Shown: positions 1 through 8,668 of the stretch, one piece after another | Numbering within the stretch: position 1 is the stretch's first letter | Layout: each line of letters begins with the position of its first letter | From: Roseateles asaccharophilus | Lineage (GTDB): Bacteria > Pseudomonadota > Gammaproteobacteria > Burkholderiales > Burkholderiaceae_C | Assembly: GCF_004362405.1 (NCBI RefSeq) | Contig: NZ_SNXE01000008.1 | Location: forward strand, 1 to 64,000 | Length of the DNA: 64,000 nucleotides | Direction: 5' to 3' | The notes under the pieces: generated by a model | The model's database searches: none | Told to the model about the DNA's origin: nothing | The model's input: only the letters and a program-made list of their open reading frames with translations | Made by a program: the position numbers and the translations under genes

Positions 1-312
1 GGCGATCTGCGCAACTCCAAGGTCATCGACATCATCCGCGAGCTCCAGAGCTACGGGGTGGAGGTCTTCGTGACCGACCCTCAGGCCGAGAGCGAAGAAG
101 CCGAGCACGAGTACGGCGTCAAGCTGGTGGCCTGGGACGATCTGCCGCGGGCGGACGCTATCGTGGCGGCGGTGGCGCACCGCGAGTTCGCAGCCCTGAG
201 CCTGGAAGACCTGGGCAAGAAGCTGGTGAAGAACGGCGCCTTCGTGGATGTGAAGGCGGCGTTTGACCAGCGCGCGCTTGCCGAGGCGGGCTACAAGGTC
301 TGGCGCCTGTAA
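1..312 (+). CDS. nucleotide-sugar 6-dehydrogenase, C-terminal part (5' end outside window)
   Basis: The frame is open from base 1 and ends at TAA 310-312, so only the last 103 residues are visible. They carry the substrate-binding C-terminal domain of the UDP-glucose/GDP-mannose dehydrogenase superfamily: NSKVIDIIRELQSYG, then VTDPQA, then a short strand ADAIVAAVAHREF. This pattern resembles the TviB/WbpO type, which oxidises C6 of UDP-N-acetylhexosamines to the uronic acid for capsule or O-antigen synthesis. Family assignment is by recall; the substrate is inferred. The next gene starts 3 bases after the stop, so it belongs to the same operon and supplies an acidic sugar nucleotide to the glycosyltransferases that follow. 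Confidence 0.85.
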   Translation, partial: GDLRNSKVIDIIRELQSYGVEVFVTDPQAESEEAEHEYGVKLVAWDDLPRADAIVAAVAHREFAALSLEDLGKKLVKNGAFVDVKAAFDQRALAEAGYKVWRL

Positions 313-315
313 AGC

Positions 316-1497
316 ATGAGCGGAGCCCGGGATCCCCGCCCCTTGATCCTGCACGTCGTGTATCGATTCGATACCGGCGGGCTGGAGAACGGCGTGGTGA
401 ACCTGATCAACCATATGGACCCCAGGGCCTACCGGCATGCCGTGCTGGCCCTGACCGAGGTCACGGACTTCCGGCACCGCATCAAGGTGCCGGATGTGCA
501 GTACTTTGCCTTGAACAAGGCGCCGGGCCATGGCTTCTGGCTTTACCCGCGCCTGTACCGCATCTTCAAGCAGCTGCGTCCGGCCGTGGTCCACAGCCGA
601 AATCTGGCCGCGCTGGAGGTGGTGCTGCCGGCCTGGGCGGCCGGGGTGCCGGTGCGCGTGCATGGCGAGCATGGTCGCGATGTGAGCGATCTGGATGGTT
701 CCCATCGGGGCTACCAAAGGCTGCGCCGCTTTTATGGTGCCTGGGTGCATCGATTTGTGGCCCTGTCTCAGGACCTGGCCGGCTATCTGCGCCAGCGCGT
801 GGGCCTGCCCGATCGCTGTATCAGCCAGATCTACAATGGTGTGGATGCTCGACGCTTCAACCCGGCTCCGGTCCGTGCCTCGATTGAGGGCAGCCCCTTC
901 AACGCTCCCGAGCACTTCCTGATCGGGACGGTGGGGCGCATGCAAAGCGTCAAGAACCAGACCTTGCTGGCCCAGGCCTTTGTGCTGGCCCTGTCGCAGC
1001 GGCCCGATCTGCGCCCGCGACTGCGCCTGCTGATGGCGGGGGAGGGGCCGCTGCGAGCGGATGCACAGCAGATCCTGCGCGACGCCGCGTGCGAGGAGCT
1101 GGCCTGGCTGCCGGGCGAGCGCGGGCAGATCGAGCGCTGGATGCCTGGCCTGGACCTGTTCGTGCTGCCCTCGCGGGCCGAAGGCATATCCAACACCATT
1201 CTGGAAGCCATGGCCTGCGGTCTGCCCGTGATTGCGACCCGTGTGGGCGGCAATCCCGAACTGGTGGAGGAGGGCGTGACGGGCTACCTGGTCGAGTCTG
1301 ACGATGTGACCGCCATGGCCGGGCGTATCGTGCAGCTGGCCGATGATGCTGCCCTGTGCCGCAGCCTGGGACGGGCAGGGCGTTCGCGGGTGGAGCAAAA
1401 CTTCAGCCTCGACGCGATGGTGGGCGCCTATCAATCGATGTACGACGAACTGCTGGGCGCGCGCAAGCCGGCCGCAATGGCATTGAAGGGGAACTGA
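316..1497 (+). CDS. GT4 glycosyltransferase, exosortase-A (XrtA) system associated (TIGR03088-like)
   Basis: A 393-residue GT-B fold glycosyltransferase. The N-terminus (ILHVVYRFDTGGLENGVVNL, about residues 11-30) is typical of the sugar transferase family that travels with exosortase A (TIGR03088 from memory). The C-terminal half has the GT4 nucleotide-sugar site with an E-x7-E pair in EGISNTILEAMACGLPV (about 293-309) and a preceding GTVGRMQSVKNQ. No signal peptide or membrane helix is seen, so it acts on the cytoplasmic face, adding a sugar to a lipid-linked repeat unit. It starts 3 bases after the dehydrogenase stop and ends 2 bases before the amidotransferase start. Donor and acceptor cannot be read from the sequence. 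Confidence 0.9.
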   Translation: MSGARDPRPLILHVVYRFDTGGLENGVVNLINHMDPRAYRHAVLALTEVTDFRHRIKVPDVQYFALNKAPGHGFWLYPRLYRIFKQLRPAVVHSRNLAALEVVLPAWAAGVPVRVHGEHGRDVSDLDGSHRGYQRLRRFYGAWVHRFVALSQDLAGYLRQRVGLPDRCISQIYNGVDARRFNPAPVRASIEGSPFNAPEHFLIGTVGRMQSVKNQTLLAQAFVLALSQRPDLRPRLRLLMAGEGPLRADAQQILRDAACEELAWLPGERGQIERWMPGLDLFVLPSRAEGISNTILEAMACGLPVIATRVGGNPELVEEGVTGYLVESDDVTAMAGRIVQLADDAALCRSLGRAGRSRVEQNFSLDAMVGAYQSMYDELLGARKPAAMALKGN

Positions 1498-1499
1498 GC

Positions 1500-3461
1500 A
1501 TGTGCGGCATCACGGGAATTGTCGATCTGCGGGGCGGGCGTGCCATCGAGCCGCATGTGCTGCAGCGCATGAACGATTCGCAGTGGCACCGCGGCCCGGA
1601 TGAAGGCTCGGTGCACATCGAGCCAGGCTTGGGTTTCGGCCACCGGCGCCTGTCCATCATCGACATCGCCACCGGCCAGCAACCCCTGTTCAACGAAGAT
1701 GGCTCGGTGGTGGTGGTCTTCAATGGCGAGATCTACAACTACCAGTCCCTGATTCCCGAGCTGCAGGCCCTGGGCCATGTGTTTCGGACCAAGAGCGATA
1801 CCGAGGTCATCGTCCATGCCTGGGAAAGCTGGGGCGAGGACTGCGTGCAGCGCTTCCGCGGCATGTTCGCCTTCGCACTGTGGGACCGCAACAAGCAGAC
1901 CCTCTTCATGGCGCGCGATCGCCTGGGTGTCAAGCCCATGCACTACGCCATTCTGGATGACGGCACCCTGCTCTTTGGTTCGGAGCTGAAGTCCCTGCTG
2001 GCTTACCGGGATGGCCGTGGCGGCATGAGCCGCGAGCTCGACCCCTTGGCGGTGGAGGAGTACTTTGCGCTGGGCTATGTGGCCGAGCCGCGCTGCATCT
2101 TCAAGCAGGCCCGCAAGCTGGAGCCCGGCTACAGCCTGTGCATCCGACGCGGCCAGCCGCTGCCTGCGCCGCGCCGCTACTGGGATCTTCGCTTCACGCT
2201 GGACCGCCAGATCGGCGTTGAGGAAGCCTGCGCCGAACTGCGCGAGCGCCTGGCGGAGTCCGTGCGCCTGCGCATGATTGCCGAGGTGCCGCTGGGCGCC
2301 TTCCTGTCCGGTGGCGTGGACTCCAGCGCGGTGGTGGCCACCATGGCCGGGCTTTCTGCGGGGCCGGTCAATACCTGCTCCATTGCCTTTGATGATCCGA
2401 AGTTCAACGAGTCCGAATTCGCCAAGATGGTGGCGGACCGTTATCGCACCAACCACCGCGTGGAGACGGTGCGCAGCGATGACTTCGACCTGATCGACCG
2501 TCTGGCCCGTCTCTACGACGAGCCCTATGCCGACAGCTCGGCCCTGCCCACCTACCGGGTGTGCGAGCTGGCACGCAAACATGTGACCGTGGCCCTGTCG
2601 GGCGACGGTGGTGACGAAAGCCTGGGCGGCTACCGCCGCTACCGCATGCATCTGATGGAAGAGCGCATGCGCTCGGCCCTGCCGGCGGGCATCCGCCAGC
2701 CCGTCTTCGGTCTGCTGGGGCGGCTCTATCCCAAGGCCGATTGGGCGCCCCGCGTGTTTCGTGCCAAGACCACCTTCCAGGGCATGGCCCGTACCTCGGT
2801 GGAGGCCTACTTCCATTCCGTGTCCATCCTGCGCGGCGAGATGCGTGATCGTCTTTTCAGCCCGGCCTTCAAGGCACAGCTCGGCGGCTACCAGGCACAG
2901 GCCGTGTTTGACCGCCATGCGGCCGAAGCCGGTACCGACGATGCCCTGGCCCTGATCCAGTACCTGGACCTCAAGACCTATCTGGTCGGCGATATCAACA
3001 CCAAGGTGGACCGCGCCAGCATGGCGCATTCCCTGGAGGTGCGCGAGCCGCTGATGGACCACGAGCTGGTGGAGTGGCTGGCCACGCTGCCCTCGGACCT
3101 GAAGGTGCGCGGGCAGGAAGGCAAGTACATCTTCAAGAAGGCCATGGAGCCCGCCCTGCCACATGAGGTGCTGTACCGGCCCAAGATGGGCTTCTCGGTC
3201 CCGCTGGCCCGCTGGTTCCGCGGCCCCTTGCGGCAGCGTGTGCGTGACGCCGTGCTGGGCGATCGCCTGGCCGAGACGGGCTGGTTCGAGCCCAGCTATT
3301 TGCGCAGCCTGGTGGACGGGCACCAGAGCGGCGCCTACGACTACAGCGCGCCGCTGTGGACCCTGCTGATGTTTGATGGCTTCCTGCGACAGGTGGTCGA
3401 TGGTGGCGAGGCCAGCTTGGGGGCCTTGCGTCAGAACGAGGAGGCTGGGGCCCTGTCATGA
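1500..3461 (+). CDS. asparagine-synthase-like amidotransferase, exosortase-A system associated (TIGR03108-like)
   Basis: A 653-residue class II glutamine amidotransferase joined to an asparagine synthetase domain. The start at 1500 puts Cys2 (MCGITGIVDL) as the glutaminase nucleophile. The N-terminal domain spans about 1-210, with RGPDEGS and GEIYNY motifs. The synthetase domain begins near residue 230 and has the pyrophosphatase loop LSGGVDSSAV and LSGDGGDE. Length and layout match full AsnB. In exosortase-A loci this family (TIGR03108) is thought to amidate a uronic acid or another carboxylate on the polysaccharide rather than to make asparagine; that is inference. Its last 4 bases overlap the next gene (ATGA). 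Confidence 0.92.
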   Translation: MCGITGIVDLRGGRAIEPHVLQRMNDSQWHRGPDEGSVHIEPGLGFGHRRLSIIDIATGQQPLFNEDGSVVVVFNGEIYNYQSLIPELQALGHVFRTKSDTEVIVHAWESWGEDCVQRFRGMFAFALWDRNKQTLFMARDRLGVKPMHYAILDDGTLLFGSELKSLLAYRDGRGGMSRELDPLAVEEYFALGYVAEPRCIFKQARKLEPGYSLCIRRGQPLPAPRRYWDLRFTLDRQIGVEEACAELRERLAESVRLRMIAEVPLGAFLSGGVDSSAVVATMAGLSAGPVNTCSIAFDDPKFNESEFAKMVADRYRTNHRVETVRSDDFDLIDRLARLYDEPYADSSALPTYRVCELARKHVTVALSGDGGDESLGGYRRYRMHLMEERMRSALPAGIRQPVFGLLGRLYPKADWAPRVFRAKTTFQGMARTSVEAYFHSVSILRGEMRDRLFSPAFKAQLGGYQAQAVFDRHAAEAGTDDALALIQYLDLKTYLVGDINTKVDRASMAHSLEVREPLMDHELVEWLATLPSDLKVRGQEGKYIFKKAMEPALPHEVLYRPKMGFSVPLARWFRGPLRQRVRDAVLGDRLAETGWFEPSYLRSLVDGHQSGAYDYSAPLWTLLMFDGFLRQVVDGGEASLGALRQNEEAGALS

Positions 3462-4675
3462 GTCTGCGTGTCTTGCATGTGCTGGATCACACGATCCCGC
3501 TTCACAGCGGCTACACCTTTCGCACCCTGTCCCTGCTGCGCGAGCAGCGCAAGCGGGGCTGGGAGACCCATCATCTGAGCAGCCCCAAGCATGGTGACGG
3601 GCTGGGAGACAAAGCCACTAGCGCGCTGGTCGAGAGCGTGGACGGCTGGCAGTTCCACCGTACCCCAGCGCCACGCGGCCTGAGTCCCTGGGCGCTGATG
3701 CGGCGCACGCGCGAGCGCCTGCTACAGGTCGCTCGCGAGCTGCGGCCGCAGATCATCCACGCCCACTCGCCGGTGCTGAATGCGTTGCCGGCCATCAAGG
3801 TGGCGCGCATCCTGGGCATTCCGGTGGTGTACGAGATCCGGGCCTTTTGGGAAGACGCGGCCGTGGATCACGGCACCACGCGCGAGGGCAGTCTGCGCTA
3901 CCGCCTGACCCGCGCCCTGGAGACCTACGCCTTGCGCCGGGTGGATCATGTCTTCACCATCTGCGAGGGCCTGCGCAGCGATATCGTGGCGCGCGGTATC
4001 TCGGCCGACAAGGTGACCGTGATTCCGAACGCAGTGGACATCGAGAACTTCGAGCCCGGTGGCCAGGCCGACGAAGCGCTCAAGACCCGTCTGGGCCTGG
4101 CCGGCTGCACGGTGCTGGGCTTCATCGGCTCCTTCTATGCCTACGAAGGTCTGGATCTGCTGCTGCAGGCCCTGCCGGCCATCCTGGCCCAGCGTCCCGA
4201 TGTGCGGGTGCTGCTGGTGGGCGGCGGTCCGCAGGATGCGGCGCTCAAGGCCCAGGCCGAGGCCCTGGGCCTGGGCGACAAGGTGGTCTTTACTGGCCGC
4301 GTTCCGCATGCCGAGGTCAATCGTTACTACGACCTGGTGGACGTGCTGGTCTATCCGCGCCACAGCATGCGCCTGACCGAGCTGGTCACCCCGCTCAAGC
4401 CCCTGGAGGCCATGGCCCAGGGCCGTATCCTGCTGGCCTCGGATGTGGGCGGGCATCAGGAGCTCATCCGTGATGGGGAGACCGGGGTGCTGTTCAAGTC
4501 CGGGGACGCCGCGGCCTTGGCCCGGGCCGTTCTGGGCCTGCTGAGTCGCCCGCACACCTGGGACGCATTGCGCGCACAGGGGCGCCGTTTTGTCGAGACC
4601 GAACGCAACTGGGCGCGCAGCGTGTCCAACTATGTGCAGCCCTATACCCGCCTGAGCGAGCCCAGGCATGGCTGA
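3458..4675 (+). CDS. GT4 glycosyltransferase, exosortase-A associated (TIGR04063-like)
   Basis: A 405-residue GT-B glycosyltransferase. The N-terminal signature VLHVLDHTIPLHSGYTFRTL (residues 5-24) is diagnostic of the exosortase-A glycosyltransferase called the Daro_2409 family (TIGR04063), recognised from memory. The donor-binding half has GFIGSFYAYEGLDLL and a C-terminal TPLKPLEAMAQGRI segment. It is a cytoplasmic enzyme without membrane segments. It begins within the stop of the amidotransferase (ATGA, 3458-3461) and its end overlaps the next glycosyltransferase by 8 bases, which points to translational coupling. Which sugar it adds is unknown. Confidence 0.92.
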   Translation: MSLRVLHVLDHTIPLHSGYTFRTLSLLREQRKRGWETHHLSSPKHGDGLGDKATSALVESVDGWQFHRTPAPRGLSPWALMRRTRERLLQVARELRPQIIHAHSPVLNALPAIKVARILGIPVVYEIRAFWEDAAVDHGTTREGSLRYRLTRALETYALRRVDHVFTICEGLRSDIVARGISADKVTVIPNAVDIENFEPGGQADEALKTRLGLAGCTVLGFIGSFYAYEGLDLLLQALPAILAQRPDVRVLLVGGGPQDAALKAQAEALGLGDKVVFTGRVPHAEVNRYYDLVDVLVYPRHSMRLTELVTPLKPLEAMAQGRILLASDVGGHQELIRDGETGVLFKSGDAAALARAVLGLLSRPHTWDALRAQGRRFVETERNWARSVSNYVQPYTRLSEPRHG

Positions 4676-5930
4676 AGCTCGCCAGGCTGGCCCCAGCATC
4701 GTCGTGTTCAGCAGCCTGTTTCCCAGTGCTGCACAGCCCGGCGCTGGCCTCTTTGTGCGCGAGCGCCTGTTCAGGGTGGGGCGTCATCTGCCCTTGCAAG
4801 TGGTTTCGCCCCGACCCTGGTTCCCGCTGCAATCCTGCTTGTCCAAGCTGGGCATGGGCACCCGCGTGCTGCCCGCACGTGTGGAGGATCAGGCGCATCG
4901 CGTCTGGTTCCCGCGCTTTCTGTCGGTGCCCAAGATCGGCCGTCGCCTGGATGCCTTGATGATGGCGCTGGCCGCCTATCCCCGGCTGCGAGCGCTCAAG
5001 CGTTCCGGCGAGCTGGACTTGCTGGATGCCCATTTCGGCTATCCGGACGGCGCCGCTGCGGTCCGTCTTGGACGCTGGTTGAAGGTGCCTGTCAGCATCA
5101 CCTTGCGGGGAACCGAGGAGCGGCATGCTCGCGACCCGACCCTGCGCCCCGAGCTTGTGCGCGCACTGCAGGGGGCGGATCAGATCTTCACGGTCTCCGA
5201 CTCGCTGCGCCAACTGGCCCTGAGCCTGGGCGTGGAGCCCGCCAAGGTCAAGGTGGTGGGCAATGGCGTGGACCTGCAGCGCTTTCGCCGGCTGGACCGC
5301 CGGCAGTGCCGTGAGACCCTGGGCTTGCCCGAGGATGCGCCGGTCCTGGTCACCGTGGGCGGTCTGGTCGAGCGCAAGGGCTTCCACCGCGTGATGGCCG
5401 GCCTGCCCGAGCTCTTGCGCCAGCATCCGGGTCTGGTCTACCTGGTGGTGGGCGGTCCGAGCCCGGAGGGCGACTGGACCGACCGTCTCAAGCAGCTGGC
5501 GCAGGAGCTGGGCATTGCGTCCCAGATCCGCTTTCTGGGCGCGCTCAAGCCCGACGAGTTGGCGCCGGTACTCAGCGCCGCGGACGTGTTTGTACTGTCC
5601 ACGCGCAACGAGGGCTGGGCCAATGTCTTCCTGGAGGCCATGGCCTGCGGCCTGCCGGTGGTCACCACCCGCGTGGGCGGCAATGCCGAGGTGGTGTGCG
5701 AGCCCGCGCTGGGTGAGGTGCTGCCCTTCGACGACCATGCGGCCTTGGTCCAGGCGCTTGATCGCGCGCTCAAGCGCGACTGGGACCGTGAGCACATCGT
5801 GCGCTACGCCCAGGCCAATACCTGGGACCGCCGCGTCGAAGTCCTGCTGGCCGAATTCGACCGCCTCGCGGCGCCGGTGCGGCCGCCGTGCTCGATGAAC
5901 CGGGTCAGCAATGGCGGGCAAACAAGATGA
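4668..5930 (+). CDS. GT4 family glycosyltransferase
   Basis: A 420-residue GT-B enzyme. FSSLFPSAAQPGAGLFVRER near the N-terminus marks a GT4 subgroup common in exopolysaccharide loci. The catalytic C-terminal half has VTVGGLVERKGFHRVM (phosphate-binding region) and the E-x7-E pair in NEGWANVFLEAMACGLPVV. No transmembrane segment is seen. It is the third GT4 in a row, so together they probably extend one lipid-linked oligosaccharide. Start 4668 overlaps the previous gene by 8 bases; the stop overlaps the start of the next gene as ATGA at 5927. The acceptor and linkage cannot be inferred. Confidence 0.9.
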   Translation: MAEARQAGPSIVVFSSLFPSAAQPGAGLFVRERLFRVGRHLPLQVVSPRPWFPLQSCLSKLGMGTRVLPARVEDQAHRVWFPRFLSVPKIGRRLDALMMALAAYPRLRALKRSGELDLLDAHFGYPDGAAAVRLGRWLKVPVSITLRGTEERHARDPTLRPELVRALQGADQIFTVSDSLRQLALSLGVEPAKVKVVGNGVDLQRFRRLDRRQCRETLGLPEDAPVLVTVGGLVERKGFHRVMAGLPELLRQHPGLVYLVVGGPSPEGDWTDRLKQLAQELGIASQIRFLGALKPDELAPVLSAADVFVLSTRNEGWANVFLEAMACGLPVVTTRVGGNAEVVCEPALGEVLPFDDHAALVQALDRALKRDWDREHIVRYAQANTWDRRVEVLLAEFDRLAAPVRPPCSMNRVSNGGQTR

Positions 5931-7291
5931 GCATGGATCGGACCTCTGCATACACGCGTTTGGTGTCGGGACTGGTGTTTCCGCTGCATGAGCGGCTCAA
6001 GCACCATGAGTCGGTCGCCGTGCGCCGTGAGCTTGAGCGCAGCCAGTGGATGAGTGCGGCCGAATTGCAGGCGCTTCAGTTGCAGCGGCTGCGGCAGTTG
6101 CTGACCGATGTGGGCCAGCATGTGCCTTTCTACCGGGAGCTCTTCGCCAGGGAGGGGATCTCGCCCTCGGACTTCACGGAGCTGGCGTCCCTGCAGCGCC
6201 TGCCCTTCCTGACCAAGGCGCTCATTCGGGCCCACACCGAGGCGCTCAAGCATGAGCAGGCTCGGGACCTGGCGCGCTTCAACACCGGCGGCTCCTCCGG
6301 TGAACCGCTGATCTTCTTCATCGGCAAGCAGCGTGTCTCCCACGATGTGGCGGCCAAGTGGCGCGCCACCCGCTGGTGGGGTGTGGACATCGGCGACCCG
6401 GAGATGGTGGTCTGGGGCTCGCCCATCGAGCTGGGCAAGCAGGACCGTGTGAAGGCGGTGCGCGACAAGCTGCTGCGCACCGAACTGCTGCCTGCCTTCG
6501 AGATGAGCGAGGCCAAGCTCGACGGATTCATTGCCGCGATCCGCCGCAAGCGCCCGCGCATGCTCTTCGGCTACCCCTCGGCGCTATCGCATATCGCCAA
6601 GCACGCCAAGTCCCGCGGACAGCGCATGGACGATCTGGGCATCAAGGTCGCATTCGTCACATCGGAGCGGCTGTACGACGAGCAGCGCGCTGTGATCAGC
6701 GAGGTCTTCGGCTGCCCGGTGGCCAATGGCTATGGCGGGCGTGATGCCGGCTTCATTGCCCATGAGTGCCCCGCAGGCGGCATGCACATCACGGCCGAGG
6801 ATGTGATCGTGGAACTGGTCGATCCGCAGGGCCGGCCCGTGCCGGTCGGGGAAGCCGGAGAGATCGTGGTCACCCATTTGGCCACCAGCGATTTCCCCTT
6901 CATCCGCTACCGCACCGGCGATGTGGCGGTGATGGATGACCGAACTTGTGCCTGCGGCCGCGGCCTGCCCATGCTCAAGGAAATCCAGGGGCGCACCACG
7001 GACTTTGTGGTGGCCGCGGACGGCACGGTGATGCATGGGCTGGCCCTGATCTACATCCTGCGCGACTTGCCCGGCGTGGCTGCATTCAAGATCGTGCAGC
7101 ACAGCCGTGAGCGTTGCGAGGTGCTGATCCAGGCCGAAGCGGATGCGGATCGTCAAACCATGGTGCCCAGTGTGATCCGCGGCTTTCGTCAGCGCCTGGG
7201 CGCACAGGTGGAGGTCGATGTGAGCTTTGTCGACGGAATTCCTCCGGAGCGTTCCGGCAAGTTCCGTTACGTGATCAGCCACGCAGCATGA
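5927..7291 (+). CDS. phenylacetate-CoA ligase-like adenylating protein (CapK family)
   Basis: A 454-residue ANL-superfamily protein of the PaaK/CapK branch. The AMP-binding P-loop is FNTGGSSGEPLIFF (about 117-130); further core motifs are NGYGGRDAGFIAHE and YRTGDVAVMDDRTCACGRG. CapK-type members occur in capsule and exopolysaccharide operons and are presumed to activate an acyl group as an AMP or CoA ester for attachment to the glycan; the true substrate is unknown. I chose ATG 5927 because it overlaps the previous stop (ATGA), as elsewhere in this operon. An upstream in-frame start would lie inside the preceding gene. There is a 12-base gap to the next gene. Confidence 0.85.
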   Translation: MSMDRTSAYTRLVSGLVFPLHERLKHHESVAVRRELERSQWMSAAELQALQLQRLRQLLTDVGQHVPFYRELFAREGISPSDFTELASLQRLPFLTKALIRAHTEALKHEQARDLARFNTGGSSGEPLIFFIGKQRVSHDVAAKWRATRWWGVDIGDPEMVVWGSPIELGKQDRVKAVRDKLLRTELLPAFEMSEAKLDGFIAAIRRKRPRMLFGYPSALSHIAKHAKSRGQRMDDLGIKVAFVTSERLYDEQRAVISEVFGCPVANGYGGRDAGFIAHECPAGGMHITAEDVIVELVDPQGRPVPVGEAGEIVVTHLATSDFPFIRYRTGDVAVMDDRTCACGRGLPMLKEIQGRTTDFVVAADGTVMHGLALIYILRDLPGVAAFKIVQHSRERCEVLIQAEADADRQTMVPSVIRGFRQRLGAQVEVDVSFVDGIPPERSGKFRYVISHAA

Positions 7292-7303
7292 GGAGCAAAG
7301 CGC

Positions 7304-8668
7304 GTGCGTGACCTCATCATCGTGGCGATCTGCGTTTTCGGATCGCTGGTGGCCCTGCGCAAGCCCTGGATCGGCGTGCTGGTGTGGACCTGGCTGAGCC
7401 TCATGAACCCCCACCGCTATGCCTGGGGTTTCGCCTACGATGCGCCCCTGGCGGCCATGTCGGCCGCCTGCACCTTGCTGGGCTTGATGGCCACCCGCGA
7501 CCGCCGCTGGCCCATCTCCAACGCGCCCACGGCCTGGTTTGTGGTCTTCATGGTCTGGATGACCATCTCCTGGTTGGCTGGCCTCAGCCCCAAGGACGAC
7601 TACGAGCAATGGAACAAGGTCATGAAGATTGATCTCATGATTCTTGTGGCGATTGCCCTGATCGCGAGCAAGGAGCAGATCCTGGGCTTTGCCTGGGTGG
7701 CGGTGGGGTCTCTGGCCTTGCTGGGCGCGAAGGGTGGAGTCTTCACCGTCATGACGGGCGGCAACTACCGCGTTTGGGGCCCGCCGGGTTCCTTCATCGG
7801 TGGCAATAACGAGTTCGCGCTGGCCCTGGCCATCACCATCCCGCTGATGCGTTTCCTGCAACTGCAGCTTCAGTCCAAATGGGGCAGGCACGCGATGAGT
7901 GCCGGCATGGTGCTCTGCGCAGCAGCGGCACTGGGCAGCCACTCGCGCGGAGGGCTGTTGGCCGTGTCAGCCATGGGGTTGTTGATGTGGTGGCGAGGTC
8001 GAAATCGTTTTGTGGGCGGTGTAGTGATTGCCTGCATCGCGCTGCTGCTGGTGGCTTTCATGCCTGACCAGTGGGGGGACCGCATGCAAACCATCGAGAC
8101 CTATCAAGAGGATCGATCGGCTATGGGGCGAATCGCGGCATGGAACCTCGCCTGGAATGCCAGCTTCCATTACCCCTTCGGTGTCGGCTTCAATGCCGCA
8201 AGGCAGGAGCTTTTCCTCGCCTTTTCGGACTACGGCCTGGAATTCGGTACGCCTGTGGCCCACAGCATCTATTTCCAGGTCCTGGGGCACCATGGTCTGG
8301 GTGGGCTGGCGATTTTCCTGATCATGTGGGTTGTGACTTACCGCTGGGCCGGCTGGCTCAGAGTGCACGGCGCGCAGATGTCCGAGACGAGGTGGGTCAG
8401 CGATCTCGGGGCCATGTGTCAAGTTTCGCTGGTGGGTTACGCCGTGGGCGGTGCTTTTCTCAGTCTGGCCTACTTCGACTTGCCCTATATCGTGATGGTG
8501 CTCGTCGTTGTCAGCCGGGCTTGGCTTGAGAAGCGGCGTTGGCAGACTGAAATCTATCCCCAGAGGGCTTGGTGGCATCGAGTCCCCGGACTGCGAGGCC
8601 CGGGGGGCGGTCTCAGTGAGGTCCAGATGCTTGAAGCCACTGCCGTGGGTTCGACGGAAAAGAAATGA
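7304..8668 (+). CDS. O-antigen ligase/polymerase-like membrane protein, exosortase-A associated (TIGR03097-like)
   Basis: A 454-residue polytopic inner-membrane protein with about 10-12 hydrophobic segments. The opening (LIIVAICVFGSLVALRKPWI, then LSLMNPHRYAWGFAY) matches the putative O-glycosylation ligase of exosortase-A systems (TIGR03097, by recall). The Wzy_C signature HSRGGLLAVSAMGLLMWW lies about midway and is followed by a large periplasmic loop. Family members polymerise repeat units or ligate glycan to an acceptor in the periplasm. GTG 7304 is the first start after the preceding stop, and its stop overlaps the deacetylase start (ATGA). It is probably the polymerase or ligase of this locus; which of the two is not resolved. 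Confidence 0.88.
   Translation: MRDLIIVAICVFGSLVALRKPWIGVLVWTWLSLMNPHRYAWGFAYDAPLAAMSAACTLLGLMATRDRRWPISNAPTAWFVVFMVWMTISWLAGLSPKDDYEQWNKVMKIDLMILVAIALIASKEQILGFAWVAVGSLALLGAKGGVFTVMTGGNYRVWGPPGSFIGGNNEFALALAITIPLMRFLQLQLQSKWGRHAMSAGMVLCAAAALGSHSRGGLLAVSAMGLLMWWRGRNRFVGGVVIACIALLLVAFMPDQWGDRMQTIETYQEDRSAMGRIAAWNLAWNASFHYPFGVGFNAARQELFLAFSDYGLEFGTPVAHSIYFQVLGHHGLGGLAIFLIMWVVTYRWAGWLRVHGAQMSETRWVSDLGAMCQVSLVGYAVGGAFLSLAYFDLPYIVMVLVVVSRAWLEKRRWQTEIYPQRAWWHRVPGLRGPGGGLSEVQMLEATAVGSTEKK

Noticed and set aside
1431-3323. 630-codon minus-strand open frame opposite the amidotransferase
   Set aside because: Low-complexity His/Gln/Ala composition, and the plus strand has a complete Asn-synthase with catalytic residues.
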